Part shown: positions 8,562-16,687 of the stretch, piece after piece
How the letters are laid out: each line of letters begins with the position of its first letter
How positions within the stretch are numbered: the first letter of the stretch is position 1
Origin: DATJPR01 sp963843525
GTDB lineage: Bacteria > Bacteroidota > Ignavibacteria > UBA10030 > UBA6906
Length of the DNA stretch: 64,000 nucleotides
NCBI GenBank assembly: GCA_963843525.1
Contig: CAWJKM010000007.1
Coordinates: 248,001-312,000, forward strand
Reading direction: 5' to 3'
Program-made: the position numbers and the translations under genes
The notes under the pieces: model-generated
Told to the model about the DNA's origin: nothing
Databases searched by the model: none
The model's input: only the letters and a program-made list of their open reading frames with translations

Positions 8562-10232
8562 ATGCTGTCAAAAATCCCTACATACGTCCGTCTCGCGAGA
8601 ACCATTGCGTTCAAACTCTTCCTCGTGATTTCGTTGGCCCAGGTCCTGATCCTGGTCCTTCTCACAGTCGTGTCGATCCGGGTGCAGGAAGAGAGCCTGA
8701 TGAACAATGTCCTCCTGAGCGGCGAGAGGGTGAGTGACGTCATCGCGCGTTCGATGAGATACAGTATGCTCCTCAACCGGCGCGAGGATGTCCATGAAAT
8801 CGTTTCTGCTGTCGGCGGGCATGAGGGAATAGAAGACATCCGGATTTACAACAAACAGGGAGAAGTTGTCTTCGGCAGCAATGTTGCCGATATTCACACG
8901 AAGGTCGATGTCAATGCCGAAGCGTGTGTCAGCTGTCACGGAAGAACCGATCTTCAACACCCCCACCTGACCTCTCCCAACCTCTCACGCATCTTTACAA
9001 ACGCCGGGGGGGAACGGGTCCTCGGGCTGATCACCCCCATCCGGAACGAGCCGCAGTGTTCCAATGCAGCATGTCACGCGCACGCTCCCGAGAAAACAAT
9101 TCTGGGCGTCCTGGATGTGAAGATGTCGTTGCGGACCATCGACCGTCAACTTGCCGACCACCGCCGGGACCTTCTCATCATTTCTGCGGTGACCGTCCTC
9201 GTTATCGGATTCGTCTCGGGAATATTCATCTGGCTGGTCGTCAGGAGGCCCGTGAAGCGACTCATGGCAGGGATGGACCGCGTGTCGACGGGCGATCTCA
9301 GTCAGCATCTCGAATGGAAATCCACCGACGAACTTGGCCAGCTGGCGCAGAAGTTCAACGACATGACCGATGAACTGGAGCGCGCACGGGCCGAGATCAC
9401 CACGTGGTCGCAGACACTCGAAGCCAAAGTCCACCAGAAGACCGCCGACCTGGAGAAAGCGCACCGGCAAATGGTGAGGGTGGAGAAGATGGCATCGCTC
9501 GGGAATCTCGCCTCCAGCGTGGCCCATGAGCTGAACAACCCGCTGGAAGGGATCCTGACGTTCGCCCGCCTCCTCATCAAACGGATCAAGAAGACGACCC
9601 TTCCCCCGGATGACGTCGAGGCATATTGTTCGGATCTCAAGCTCGTCGCCGATGAAGCGCAACGGTGCGGGAACATTGTGAAGAATCTCCTCTTATTCGC
9701 CCGTCAGGGGGGTGTTGCGTTCCAGACCATCTCGATGAAGACCGTGGTCGATCGGTGCATTCTCCTTCTCAACCATCACGCACAAATTCGCCAGATCAAC
9801 CTGGGATCCGACATTCCTGAAGACATTGTGGTGGAATGCGACACAAACCAGATTCAACAACTCTTTATCGCCTTGATCATGAACGCGATCGAGGCAATGT
9901 CGGGGGCAAATCAAACCGGTGGCTCGATCCTGGTGGCCGGGAAGCGGGACGCCGAGTGTGTGGTCCTCCGGGTCTCCGACAACGGCCCGGGGATGACGGA
10001 AGAGGTCAAGGCACACATTTTTGAGCCGTTCTTCACGACCAAATCGGAAGGGAAGGGTGTTGGACTCGGGCTCGCAATAGCGTTCGGCATCATCGAGCGG
10101 CACCACGGGTCAATCGAGGTGGAATCGGAAGTGAGGAAAGGGACGACGTTCATTATCACATTGCCATTGCGACAGCCTGCAGACACGGACTTTCGCGCTG
10201 CAAAGGCTGCTTACGAAGGAATACACTCATGA
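8562..10232 (+). CDS. Membrane sensor histidine kinase with two periplasmic c-haem-type motifs
   Basis: 556 residues. Helix 1 is at about 16-38, followed by a periplasmic sensor of about 165 residues and helix 2 at about 204-226. A HAMP domain, a coiled coil near 272-305 and HisKA/HATPase domains follow: H322 in SSVAHELNNPLEG, the N-box near MNAIEAM, DNGPGM and GVGLGLAI. The sensor carries CVSCH (122-126) and CSNAACH (166-172), i.e. a CX2CH and a CX4CH motif, so one or two covalent haems are likely and redox, oxygen or NO sensing is plausible. The start at 8562 is preferred over upstream TTG 8526 or ATG 8535 because AGGGG precedes it. It overlaps the regulator gene by four bases. Confidence 0.88.
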   Translation: MLSKIPTYVRLARTIAFKLFLVISLAQVLILVLLTVVSIRVQEESLMNNVLLSGERVSDVIARSMRYSMLLNRREDVHEIVSAVGGHEGIEDIRIYNKQGEVVFGSNVADIHTKVDVNAEACVSCHGRTDLQHPHLTSPNLSRIFTNAGGERVLGLITPIRNEPQCSNAACHAHAPEKTILGVLDVKMSLRTIDRQLADHRRDLLIISAVTVLVIGFVSGIFIWLVVRRPVKRLMAGMDRVSTGDLSQHLEWKSTDELGQLAQKFNDMTDELERARAEITTWSQTLEAKVHQKTADLEKAHRQMVRVEKMASLGNLASSVAHELNNPLEGILTFARLLIKRIKKTTLPPDDVEAYCSDLKLVADEAQRCGNIVKNLLLFARQGGVAFQTISMKTVVDRCILLLNHHAQIRQINLGSDIPEDIVVECDTNQIQQLFIALIMNAIEAMSGANQTGGSILVAGKRDAECVVLRVSDNGPGMTEEVKAHIFEPFFTTKSEGKGVGLGLAIAFGIIERHHGSIEVESEVRKGTTFIITLPLRQPADTDFRAAKAAYEGIHS

Positions 10233-11575
10233 AAAAAAGCGATGTAGGAATTCTTGTCGTCGATGATGAATTGATCGTTCGCGAATCGCTATCAAAATGG
10301 TTTCGGGAGGACGGGTTCCGCGTCGACTCGGCGGAAAATGCGGCAGTGGCCCTGAAAAAACTTCAAGGGGGAAGCTGGTCAATCCTGCTGGTCGATATCA
10401 AGATGCCCGGAATGGACGGGATTGAATTGCTCCAACGGGTTCGCGAAATCGACAAGAACATCATTGTCATCATCATTACTGCGTTCGCCTCGGTCGATAC
10501 GGCGGTCAAAGCCCTGAAAGAAGGGGCGTACGACTATATCACAAAACCCATTGACCCGGATTACCTCGACCACCTGGTCGAGAAGGCACTGAAACAGCAG
10601 GAGCTCCTTGTCGAGAACCTCCAGCTCAAGAACCGCGTTTCGGAAATGGTGACCGAGACCGAAATCATCGGTGAGTCGGACGAAATGAAGAAGGTGGAGG
10701 AGCTCGTCCGTACCGTTGCGCCGGCGGACACAACGGTGATGATTCGCGGAGAGAGCGGAACTGGAAAGGAACTTGTCGCCCGGGCGATCCATAATCTCAG
10801 CGGAAGGAAGTATTTCCCCCTCGTGACCGTCAACTGCGGCGGAATGACGGAGACGCTCCTGGAAAGCGAACTGTTCGGGCATGAGCGGGGGGCGTTTACC
10901 GGGGCCCAATACCGCCGAAAGGGGAAGGTCGAACTTGCAGACGGAGGGACGTTATTCCTTGATGAGATCGGCAACATCGACATGAAGACGCAGATGGACC
11001 TCCTGCGCGTCATTGAGACAAAGCAATTCACCCGGGTCGGAGGGAGCGACGTGGTGCATTCGGATTTCCGCATTATCTGTGCGACCAACCGGGATCTGGA
11101 AGTTGCGGTGAAAGGAGGGGGATTCAGAGAAGATCTCTATTATCGATTGAATGTGTTCACCATCGAACTGCCCCCCCTCAGGGCCCGGAGGGGCGACATA
11201 GCAAAACTCGCGCATTTCTTCCTGGAGAAGTACGCCAGGGCGATGAACAAGAATGTCACCGGATTCACCCCCGAGGCGATGTACGCACTGAAAGCGTACG
11301 ACTGGCCCGGAAACGTCCGCGAACTGGAAAATGCCATTGAACGGGCCATGGTGGTCGCACCGGGCTCAGTGATCGACCGCTCGCACCTGCCGGTGCAGGC
11401 GGCTGTGACTTCCACGGCCGAGGGGAAGCGGCTTGAAGACATGGAACGCCGGCACATCGAGATGGTCCTCAGGGAAACAGGCTGGAATATCAGCCGGAGC
11501 GCTTCGATCCTCGACATCGATCGCGTGACGCTTTACCACAAAATCGAGAAATACGGCCTGAAACGGACTCCGTGA
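10229..11575 (+). CDS. NtrC-family sigma-54-dependent response regulator
   Basis: 448 residues. The receiver domain has acidic residues D12/D13, acceptor D56 in LLVDIKMPGMDG, T84 and K106. The AAA+ domain has Walker A GESGTGK (174-180), the sigma-54 contact loop GAFTGA (221-226) and Walker B with DEIG (245-248). A C-terminal Fis-type helix-turn-helix ends the protein (RSASILDIDRVTLYHKIEKY). Intact GAFTGA means it should activate sigma-54 RNA polymerase after phosphorylation by the upstream kinase, with which it shares an ATGA overlap. Likely targets are the adjacent redox genes, but no complete -24/-12 promoter was recognised in front of them. Confidence 0.95.
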   Translation: MKKSDVGILVVDDELIVRESLSKWFREDGFRVDSAENAAVALKKLQGGSWSILLVDIKMPGMDGIELLQRVREIDKNIIVIIITAFASVDTAVKALKEGAYDYITKPIDPDYLDHLVEKALKQQELLVENLQLKNRVSEMVTETEIIGESDEMKKVEELVRTVAPADTTVMIRGESGTGKELVARAIHNLSGRKYFPLVTVNCGGMTETLLESELFGHERGAFTGAQYRRKGKVELADGGTLFLDEIGNIDMKTQMDLLRVIETKQFTRVGGSDVVHSDFRIICATNRDLEVAVKGGGFREDLYYRLNVFTIELPPLRARRGDIAKLAHFFLEKYARAMNKNVTGFTPEAMYALKAYDWPGNVRELENAIERAMVVAPGSVIDRSHLPVQAAVTSTAEGKRLEDMERRHIEMVLRETGWNISRSASILDIDRVTLYHKIEKYGLKRTP

Positions 11576-12126
11576 ATCCGATCATTCTGCTTCCTCTCGG
11601 CGACGCAGATCGCACTCTGGTGGCCGGACTCCGCCCTGCGATCCGCGAGGGGCTGGGGAGACCGGCGATCGTGAGGGAAGCCGATATCGACTTGTCTCTT
11701 TTTTACGATGAGCTGAGGCTGCAATACAATTCCTCCGCGATCATCGCCCACCTTGACCGACAATTCTCCGAACTTGCCGGGGCCGAGCACCCCGGAGCCT
11801 CGCTCCTCGCCGTGTCCGGCGAGGACCTCTGCATTCCCATTCTCACCTTCGTCTTTGGTGAAGCCCAGTTGAATGGCCGGGTGGGTATCGTTTCCTATCA
11901 CCGCCTGCAGAACGAGCGGTATGGACTCGCAGCAAATCAGGATCTTCTGGAATCGCGCCTCAGGAAAGAGGCCCTGCACGAATTGGGACACATCCACGGG
12001 CTTGTCCATTGCCCTTCTTTCGAATGCGTCATGCACATTTCGACATACGCTGAGGACATCGACGGCAAGTCAACCTCATTCTGTTCCTCATGCAGGCAAC
12101 ACCTCGAGTCTCAAACGGGGGTGTAG
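11572..12126 (+). CDS. Archaemetzincin-type zinc metalloprotease
   Basis: 184 residues. The signature matches archaemetzincin exactly: H136-E-x-x-H140-x-x-G143-x-x-H146-C147, then C152-x-M154 after four residues, then CSSC near the C-terminus for a second, structural zinc. This family is cytoplasmic, widespread in archaea and vertebrates and patchy in bacteria; its substrates are unknown. GTG at 11572 overlaps the regulator stop (GTGA), so it is the last gene of the kinase/regulator unit. The coupling suggests a regulated proteolysis step linked to this two-component system, which is inference. No signal peptide is seen. Confidence 0.9.
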   Translation: MNPIILLPLGDADRTLVAGLRPAIREGLGRPAIVREADIDLSLFYDELRLQYNSSAIIAHLDRQFSELAGAEHPGASLLAVSGEDLCIPILTFVFGEAQLNGRVGIVSYHRLQNERYGLAANQDLLESRLRKEALHELGHIHGLVHCPSFECVMHISTYAEDIDGKSTSFCSSCRQHLESQTGV

Positions 12127-12221
12127 CCGGGCGCCGGATGCCGGGGTCTTTCCGGGAAATTCTGGTCGATGAGGCACGCAAAAAATCTGTCCGATACGGC
12201 GGGAGGGATGGAGGGGATGTC

Positions 12222-13190
12222 TTATTCCTTCGGTCGGATGTTCAGGCCAAATTCCGTTCGCCCAACGGTTATGACCACACTGTCGTCTCCGGCCCATCGG
12301 GCATACGGAGATGCCTGTTGCATAAGAGAGTCCTGAGGCGGGAGGTAAAGGGTGATCCGGACCGTCGTAGAATCCTTCACGATCATCGCTGGAAGGGCCT
12401 GGGTGTCTCTCTTGCGATAGGAACCAGCGACAGAAGGAGAGAGCGGCCTCAAGAAAACCGAGATCTTCCGTCGGTACGGCGAAAGTGCAAGGCCCTTCAT
12501 CGTTCCCACCGAACGCGTCATCCTATTCGTGGACTCACTGACCGCCCTCGGTGCGCCCGCGTTTTCGGTAGCTTCGGTCCACACGCCTTCGTTCTTTGCA
12601 GCGTCGAGGCGATTGACGGCAGGCGATTCCGCCGGTCGTTCTGAATCCTGCTGTAAGGCAAGCGCTTCAACAGGTTCGGATCTTGCACCGGGGAGGTTGT
12701 CACTTGACTTCTTGAGAGTGATTTCACGATTGTCCGGCTTTTGCGCAGCGGGAGCATCTTTTGCTCTTGCGATTTCCTTGCCTGCTTCCTGAGCGAACTC
12801 CTTTTGTTCGGGTGCGGGAGTAGTTGCCACGGCCGGAGCCGTGACTGACGTGGGTGTTTGCCGGAGGAAAATCCACCGTCCCGCCACGCCAAGTCCCACA
12901 AGCACTACTATCCCTGCTGCAATTCCCACGATGCGGGACCACGGAACCGCGACCCGGAGAGAGCGATCTTCTGCAAGCAGATTTTCTTTAAGCAGCTCCT
13001 TGCGGGTGTCCCGTCCCGAGCGGCGAATTGCCGCGACCAAAAGACGTTCGCTTCTGACCGCAGCGGCGCAATCGGGGCAGGAGTTCACATGCGCAGAAAT
13101 GATTTCCATCTCCTCCGAGGGTAGCTGTTCAAGGACGAAATCCTCGAGCAGTTCCGGTTGGTCCGCGATGTGATTGTCACCGGTCGTCAT
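12222..13190 (-). CDS. Anti-sigma factor with N-terminal zinc-binding domain
   Basis: 322 residues. The N-terminal domain has H34-x3-C38-x2-C41, the zinc-binding anti-sigma (ZAS) arrangement. A single membrane helix follows at about 87-109, then a low-complexity Ala/Pro/Glu linker and a C-terminal domain of about 120 residues that I cannot identify. The ATG overlaps the stop of the ECF sigma gene by four bases, the classical sigma/anti-sigma arrangement. The ZAS domain should hold the sigma factor at the membrane until an envelope signal perceived by the outer domain releases it. Confidence 0.85.
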   Translation of the reverse strand: MTTGDNHIADQPELLEDFVLEQLPSEEMEIISAHVNSCPDCAAAVRSERLLVAAIRRSGRDTRKELLKENLLAEDRSLRVAVPWSRIVGIAAGIVVLVGLGVAGRWIFLRQTPTSVTAPAVATTPAPEQKEFAQEAGKEIARAKDAPAAQKPDNREITLKKSSDNLPGARSEPVEALALQQDSERPAESPAVNRLDAAKNEGVWTEATENAGAPRAVSESTNRMTRSVGTMKGLALSPYRRKISVFLRPLSPSVAGSYRKRDTQALPAMIVKDSTTVRITLYLPPQDSLMQQASPYARWAGDDSVVITVGRTEFGLNIRPKE

Positions 13191-13753
13191 ACTTTTGCCA
13201 GAGCAGTCTGGAGAGCCTTCTTACACTGGTATTTCTTGGATTTTGCGGTGTCGGCGTTCGCAAAACCGAGCGTCGTGGCGATTTCTTCCATCGAACGTTC
13301 CTCATAATAGAAGAGGAGCAACAATGTCCTGCATGGCTCTCCGAGATTGCGGAGAGCGCGGGCGAGAAGGGAAGTCTGCTCTTCTTCCATAAGGATCTCT
13401 ATCGGTGAATCGCCCGCATCCATGACCTCCTCAATGTCTCCGGGGTCCTGGACAATTTCCCGTCGCTTGCGTGAAAGCCGTCGAAGCCAGATATTCTTGA
13501 CGACGGCCACAATGAAAGTCTCCAGTTTCGCCGAATATTCAAATCTTCCGGAGCGCACCCGCTCCCATAGAATGATCACTGCTTCCTGAAGAAGGTCATC
13601 AGCGTCATCCGGTGTCCCATGGTTCCGGAGGACATAGGACCGGACGGCGGCCTGACAGCCTTTGTAGAGTATCACCAGTCCGCGTTCTTCACCCCGACGA
13701 AGCATCTCCAGGACTGCAGAATCGGTTGGAAGGAAGTGAATTTCCGCGGCCAT
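13187..13753 (-). CDS. ECF-type RNA polymerase sigma factor
   Basis: 188 residues. Region 2 is seen at DADDLLQEAVIILWERVRSG followed by LETFIVAVVKNIWLRRLSRK. Region 4 is seen at EERSMEEIATTLGFANADTA followed by KSKKYQCKKAL. Both regions are of ordinary length with a short linker, as in group 4 sigma factors. AAGG lies 3-6 bases before ATG. It is co-transcribed with the anti-sigma gene and divergent from the DUF4139 gene, whose 93-base upstream region could contain a target promoter; I did not recognise one. The signal to which it responds is unknown. Confidence 0.92.
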   Translation of the reverse strand: MAAEIHFLPTDSAVLEMLRRGEERGLVILYKGCQAAVRSYVLRNHGTPDDADDLLQEAVIILWERVRSGRFEYSAKLETFIVAVVKNIWLRRLSRKRREIVQDPGDIEEVMDAGDSPIEILMEEEQTSLLARALRNLGEPCRTLLLLFYYEERSMEEIATTLGFANADTAKSKKYQCKKALQTALAKV

Positions 13754-13846
13754 TTACCTTGTACAGGTTAATGATATCAATCGGCAGAAGGTGAACGGGT
13801 CAACGTACGAAGTTCCACGAACGATTTCAAACAGAAAGGGTTTGTC

Positions 13847-15403
13847 ATGAGATCACAGGGAATGGAGAACTCCCGGAGGCCCCTGAGGCCGGGGACGGCA
13901 TTCGGTATTGCCCTGATCGTTTCTGCCCTTATGGGAGGGGTGGACCCATCCTGTGTTGTCCGGGCACAAGAAGAGGCGGCCGGGAACAGGACCGCTGTCG
14001 ACCTGACCATCTACAACCAGAATCTCTCGCTGATTCGTGAGGAGCGGATGATAACCCTGACCAAAGGGGTCAGCCATGTCATCATCCCCGATATCCCGGC
14101 TACTATTGAGGGCACTTCCGTGCACTTTCAGAGCCTGACCGATCCGTCAGCCGTACAGGTTCTGGAGCAGGATTACCAGTACGACCTTGTGCATCAGGCA
14201 AAAATCCTGGAGAAGTATCTTGGCAAAGAAGTGGAATTCGTGCGTGTGGATCCTGAGACGAAAAAAACCTTCACCGTGAAGGGAAAACTCCTCGCAACGG
14301 GATACCAGCCTCAGGGGCAGTATGGCAGTGGGCTGAACTATGCAAGCACTGGCGGCATGATTGCGGAAATCAACGGCAAGATTGAGATCAACCCCGACGG
14401 CCGACTGATCCTCCCGTCTCTTCCCGAGGGTTTGATATTGAAGCCGCAACTGGATTGGCTGGTGACCAGCACGCACGCGGGTGAGCAAAAGGCGGAGATC
14501 AGCTACCTCGCCGGGCAGCTTTCCTGGTCTGCCGACTATGTAGCGTTGCTCGACAAGAATGCTACGAAGCTTGATCTGACAGCGTGGGTAACCATCAACA
14601 ACTATTCCGGAACTTCGTTCAAGAATGCAGGCCTCAAGCTGGTGGCCGGAGACGTCAATATTGTCCGCAATGAAATGATGCCGGTGCTGGGACTCTCGAA
14701 AGCAAGGGATGTGGCAGAGGCAGCCGCGCCCCAGTTCAAGCAGACCGACCTCTTTGAATACAAACTCTACACTTTGCAGAGGAAGACGGACGTCAAAGAT
14801 CAGGAGACGAAGCAGATCGAATTTGCCTCGGGCAAAGGGGTGGCCTCGAAGAGGGTGTTCATCTATGACGGAATGGGCGATCAATGGCGCATCTACCGTA
14901 ACAATTATTCTTACCGGTCACAGGAAAGCTTCGGGCAACAGTACAACACAAAGGTGGGTACCTATGTGACCTTCAGGAACGACGAAAAGTCCGGACTGGG
15001 AATCCCGCTGCCAAAGGGGAAGGTCCGCGTGTACCAGCGGGACAGCGACGGTAAGGAGCAGTTCATCGGGGAGGATGCAATCGACCATACCCCGCGCAAT
15101 GAAGAGATCCGGTTGTACCTGGGAAATTCATTCGACATCGTGGGGGAACGGGCACAAAAGGATTTCAGAGTGCTTGCATCGGGACATGTGATAGAGGAGA
15201 CGATTGAGGTAAAAGTACGAAATCACAAGTCAGAGCCCGCAGAGGTTCAGGTGTACGAACACCCATGGAGGTGGAGCCAGTGGGAGGTCGTAAAGAGCAG
15301 CACGGACTACCAGAAGGTTGATCAATCGACTCTCAAATTCCCCGTTAAAGTGGCGAAGGAGGGCGAAGTCGTTGTCAATTACACGGTGAGGTATAGCTGG
15401 TGA
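13847..15403 (+). CDS. DUF4139-family exported protein
   Basis: 518 residues with an N-terminal signal sequence ending near AQEEAAG (about residue 40). The body is all-beta looking. It carries DUF4139 hallmarks: the opening VDLTIYNQNLSLIREER, the middle LSWSADYVALLD, and a C-terminal RNEEIRLYLGNSFDIVGER, with EVKVRNHKSEPAEVQVYEHP near the end. The molecular function of this family is not known. ATG 13847 has AAAGGG 6 bases upstream; ATG 13862 is an alternative. It faces the ECF sigma gene divergently and may belong to its envelope-stress regulon. Confidence 0.85.
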   Translation: MRSQGMENSRRPLRPGTAFGIALIVSALMGGVDPSCVVRAQEEAAGNRTAVDLTIYNQNLSLIREERMITLTKGVSHVIIPDIPATIEGTSVHFQSLTDPSAVQVLEQDYQYDLVHQAKILEKYLGKEVEFVRVDPETKKTFTVKGKLLATGYQPQGQYGSGLNYASTGGMIAEINGKIEINPDGRLILPSLPEGLILKPQLDWLVTSTHAGEQKAEISYLAGQLSWSADYVALLDKNATKLDLTAWVTINNYSGTSFKNAGLKLVAGDVNIVRNEMMPVLGLSKARDVAEAAAPQFKQTDLFEYKLYTLQRKTDVKDQETKQIEFASGKGVASKRVFIYDGMGDQWRIYRNNYSYRSQESFGQQYNTKVGTYVTFRNDEKSGLGIPLPKGKVRVYQRDSDGKEQFIGEDAIDHTPRNEEIRLYLGNSFDIVGERAQKDFRVLASGHVIEETIEVKVRNHKSEPAEVQVYEHPWRWSQWEVVKSSTDYQKVDQSTLKFPVKVAKEGEVVVNYTVRYSW

Positions 15404-15541
15404 GCAGTAGACAGTGAACAGTAGACAGTAGACAGTAAACAGTAGACAGTGTATAGTGGGCGGCAAGCAGCTCGCAGGCAACAGTTTTCTGCCTACTGCT
15501 TACTGCCTACTGCTTTCTTCCTACATCCTACTTCCCTCTTC
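15404..15541. repeat. Degenerate heptamer repeat array (ACAGTAG-type) with its inverted complement
   Basis: From about 15404 to 15450 a 7-base unit of the form (A/G)CAGTAG, with variants such as ACAGTGA and ACAGTAA, repeats six to seven times. After a 40-base spacer, about 15489-15520 carries the complementary unit (CTACTGC/TTACTGC/CTACTGC) and then a T/C-rich run. The two halves could fold into a long imperfect stem between the convergent DUF4139 and SPOR genes. It might terminate from both sides, or be slippage-prone DNA. Confidence 0.7.
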
Positions 15542-16090
15542 CTACTCTTCTTTATTCACCCCCGTGCTGTCTATCGCCGGCACCGGGGTTCTGGGTGGCA
15601 CGGGCGGGGGATTCCTGAACACGCGTGCAGGAACGGCCCAGGCGTCGGGGAAACCTTTGGCTGCGAGCGCTCGAGCGAATCGTTCGGCCTCATAGCGGGA
15701 AGGGAAATTCCCCGCGCGGAGTTTGTAGACGGGGGGATCAAATTCAACATAGAACCACTCTGTCGGAAAAGCCTCTTCCAGCCCTGCCTTGCGTGCAGAG
15801 ACTTCATCGATATCCGTGCTCGCGAGAAGTTGGACGCGATACCCCGGGATCGTCTCTTCCGCCAGCGCTCCTGAGCTGTCGACGGAGTCCTGAGAAGTGG
15901 TCTGGCCCCCGTGGAGCCCCCGGTTGCTTGCCGACTGGTCCTCCGGGTCATGATCGGACGGGACGAACGTCCGCTCATACGGACCGGCATTCGATCCTGC
16001 CGCGCCTTCTGAGCCGGTTGAGCTCGAGGACACGTGTGATCCTGAACACCCGGCAAGGACCAGGGCAATCATCATCAAGACTGTTTTCAC
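15542..16090 (-). CDS. SPOR-domain lipoprotein
   Basis: 182 residues. A short signal ends in the lipobox VLAGCSGS, so Cys15 should be lipidated. A Ser/Gly-rich linker leads to a SPOR-like domain at about 84-160 (YRVQLLASTDIDEVSARKAG ... VYKLRAGNFPSRYEAERFAR). SPOR domains bind denuded peptidoglycan glycan strands, so the protein probably tethers the outer membrane to septal or remodelled wall. It is the second gene of a two-gene unit, starting two bases after the stop of the related upstream gene. A proline-rich tail follows the domain. Confidence 0.85.
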   Translation of the reverse strand: MKTVLMMIALVLAGCSGSHVSSSSTGSEGAAGSNAGPYERTFVPSDHDPEDQSASNRGLHGGQTTSQDSVDSSGALAEETIPGYRVQLLASTDIDEVSARKAGLEEAFPTEWFYVEFDPPVYKLRAGNFPSRYEAERFARALAAKGFPDAWAVPARVFRNPPPVPPRTPVPAIDSTGVNKEE

Positions 16091-16092
16091 GT

Positions 16093-16569
16093 TTACTCCC
16101 TGCCCGGGATGATCACCCAGGCATCCCCAAATTCTTTTGGATACTCTTTCCGGATCTTCCTCCAGAAGGTAAGCACTTCGCGCATTGTTTCAAAAGCACC
16201 GACTCGAACCCGGTACACGCCGAGTCTCTCCGAGTATTCGCTCACTGCCGGCTGTCCGAGTCGCTTCTTCGAGAAATTCTCCCACGTGGTCGCATTCGCC
16301 GCCTTGCGAAAGGCGCCCACCTGGACCCTGTACAGGCCGTTTGAGAGAGCCGGGAGTCTTGGCGCAGTCTCCGGTTCCGGGACCTGCTGATGAATACTTG
16401 CGATGGTATCGGTACGCGTTTCGATGCTCACGGGAGGCTGGGCTGCCGCAGCCTGAGGTTGCGGTTGCTTTTCCTGATCCGTCTGCTGAGAAACATCGTC
16501 TGTCGATCCACAGCCGGGGCAGATCGCTGCACCGAGAAGGACACAGGCTAACGTCAGACGTGTGTTCAT
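16093..16569 (-). CDS. SPOR-domain lipoprotein (paralogue of the downstream gene)
   Basis: 158 residues. The N-terminus is a lipoprotein-like signal ending at about ICPGCGST, with Cys20 as the probable lipidation site. A Gln/Pro/Ala linker precedes a C-terminal SPOR-like domain at about 78-155 (LYRVQVGAFRKAANATTWEN ... YRVRVGAFETMREVLTFWRK). It lies two bases upstream of the second SPOR gene, and the pair probably arose by duplication. Role as for other SPOR lipoproteins: peptidoglycan binding at the periplasmic face of the outer membrane, inferred from the domain. The lipobox is a weaker match than in the neighbour. Confidence 0.8.
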   Translation of the reverse strand: MNTRLTLACVLLGAAICPGCGSTDDVSQQTDQEKQPQPQAAAAQPPVSIETRTDTIASIHQQVPEPETAPRLPALSNGLYRVQVGAFRKAANATTWENFSKKRLGQPAVSEYSERLGVYRVRVGAFETMREVLTFWRKIRKEYPKEFGDAWVIIPGRE

Positions 16570-16687
16570 GCGTGGGCTCTCTCAGAGTGAGACGCAAGAA
16601 TCCAACCATACGCGCGTCGAGCCTCGAATGCAACATCATAGAACCTGCGGCGCGCTGCGGGGGGCGGATTCATGGAAGGTGGAGTAG

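Noticed and set aside
15404..15541. CRISPR-like repeats
   Set aside because: The units are 7 bases long, degenerate, without spacers of constant length, and no cas gene is near.
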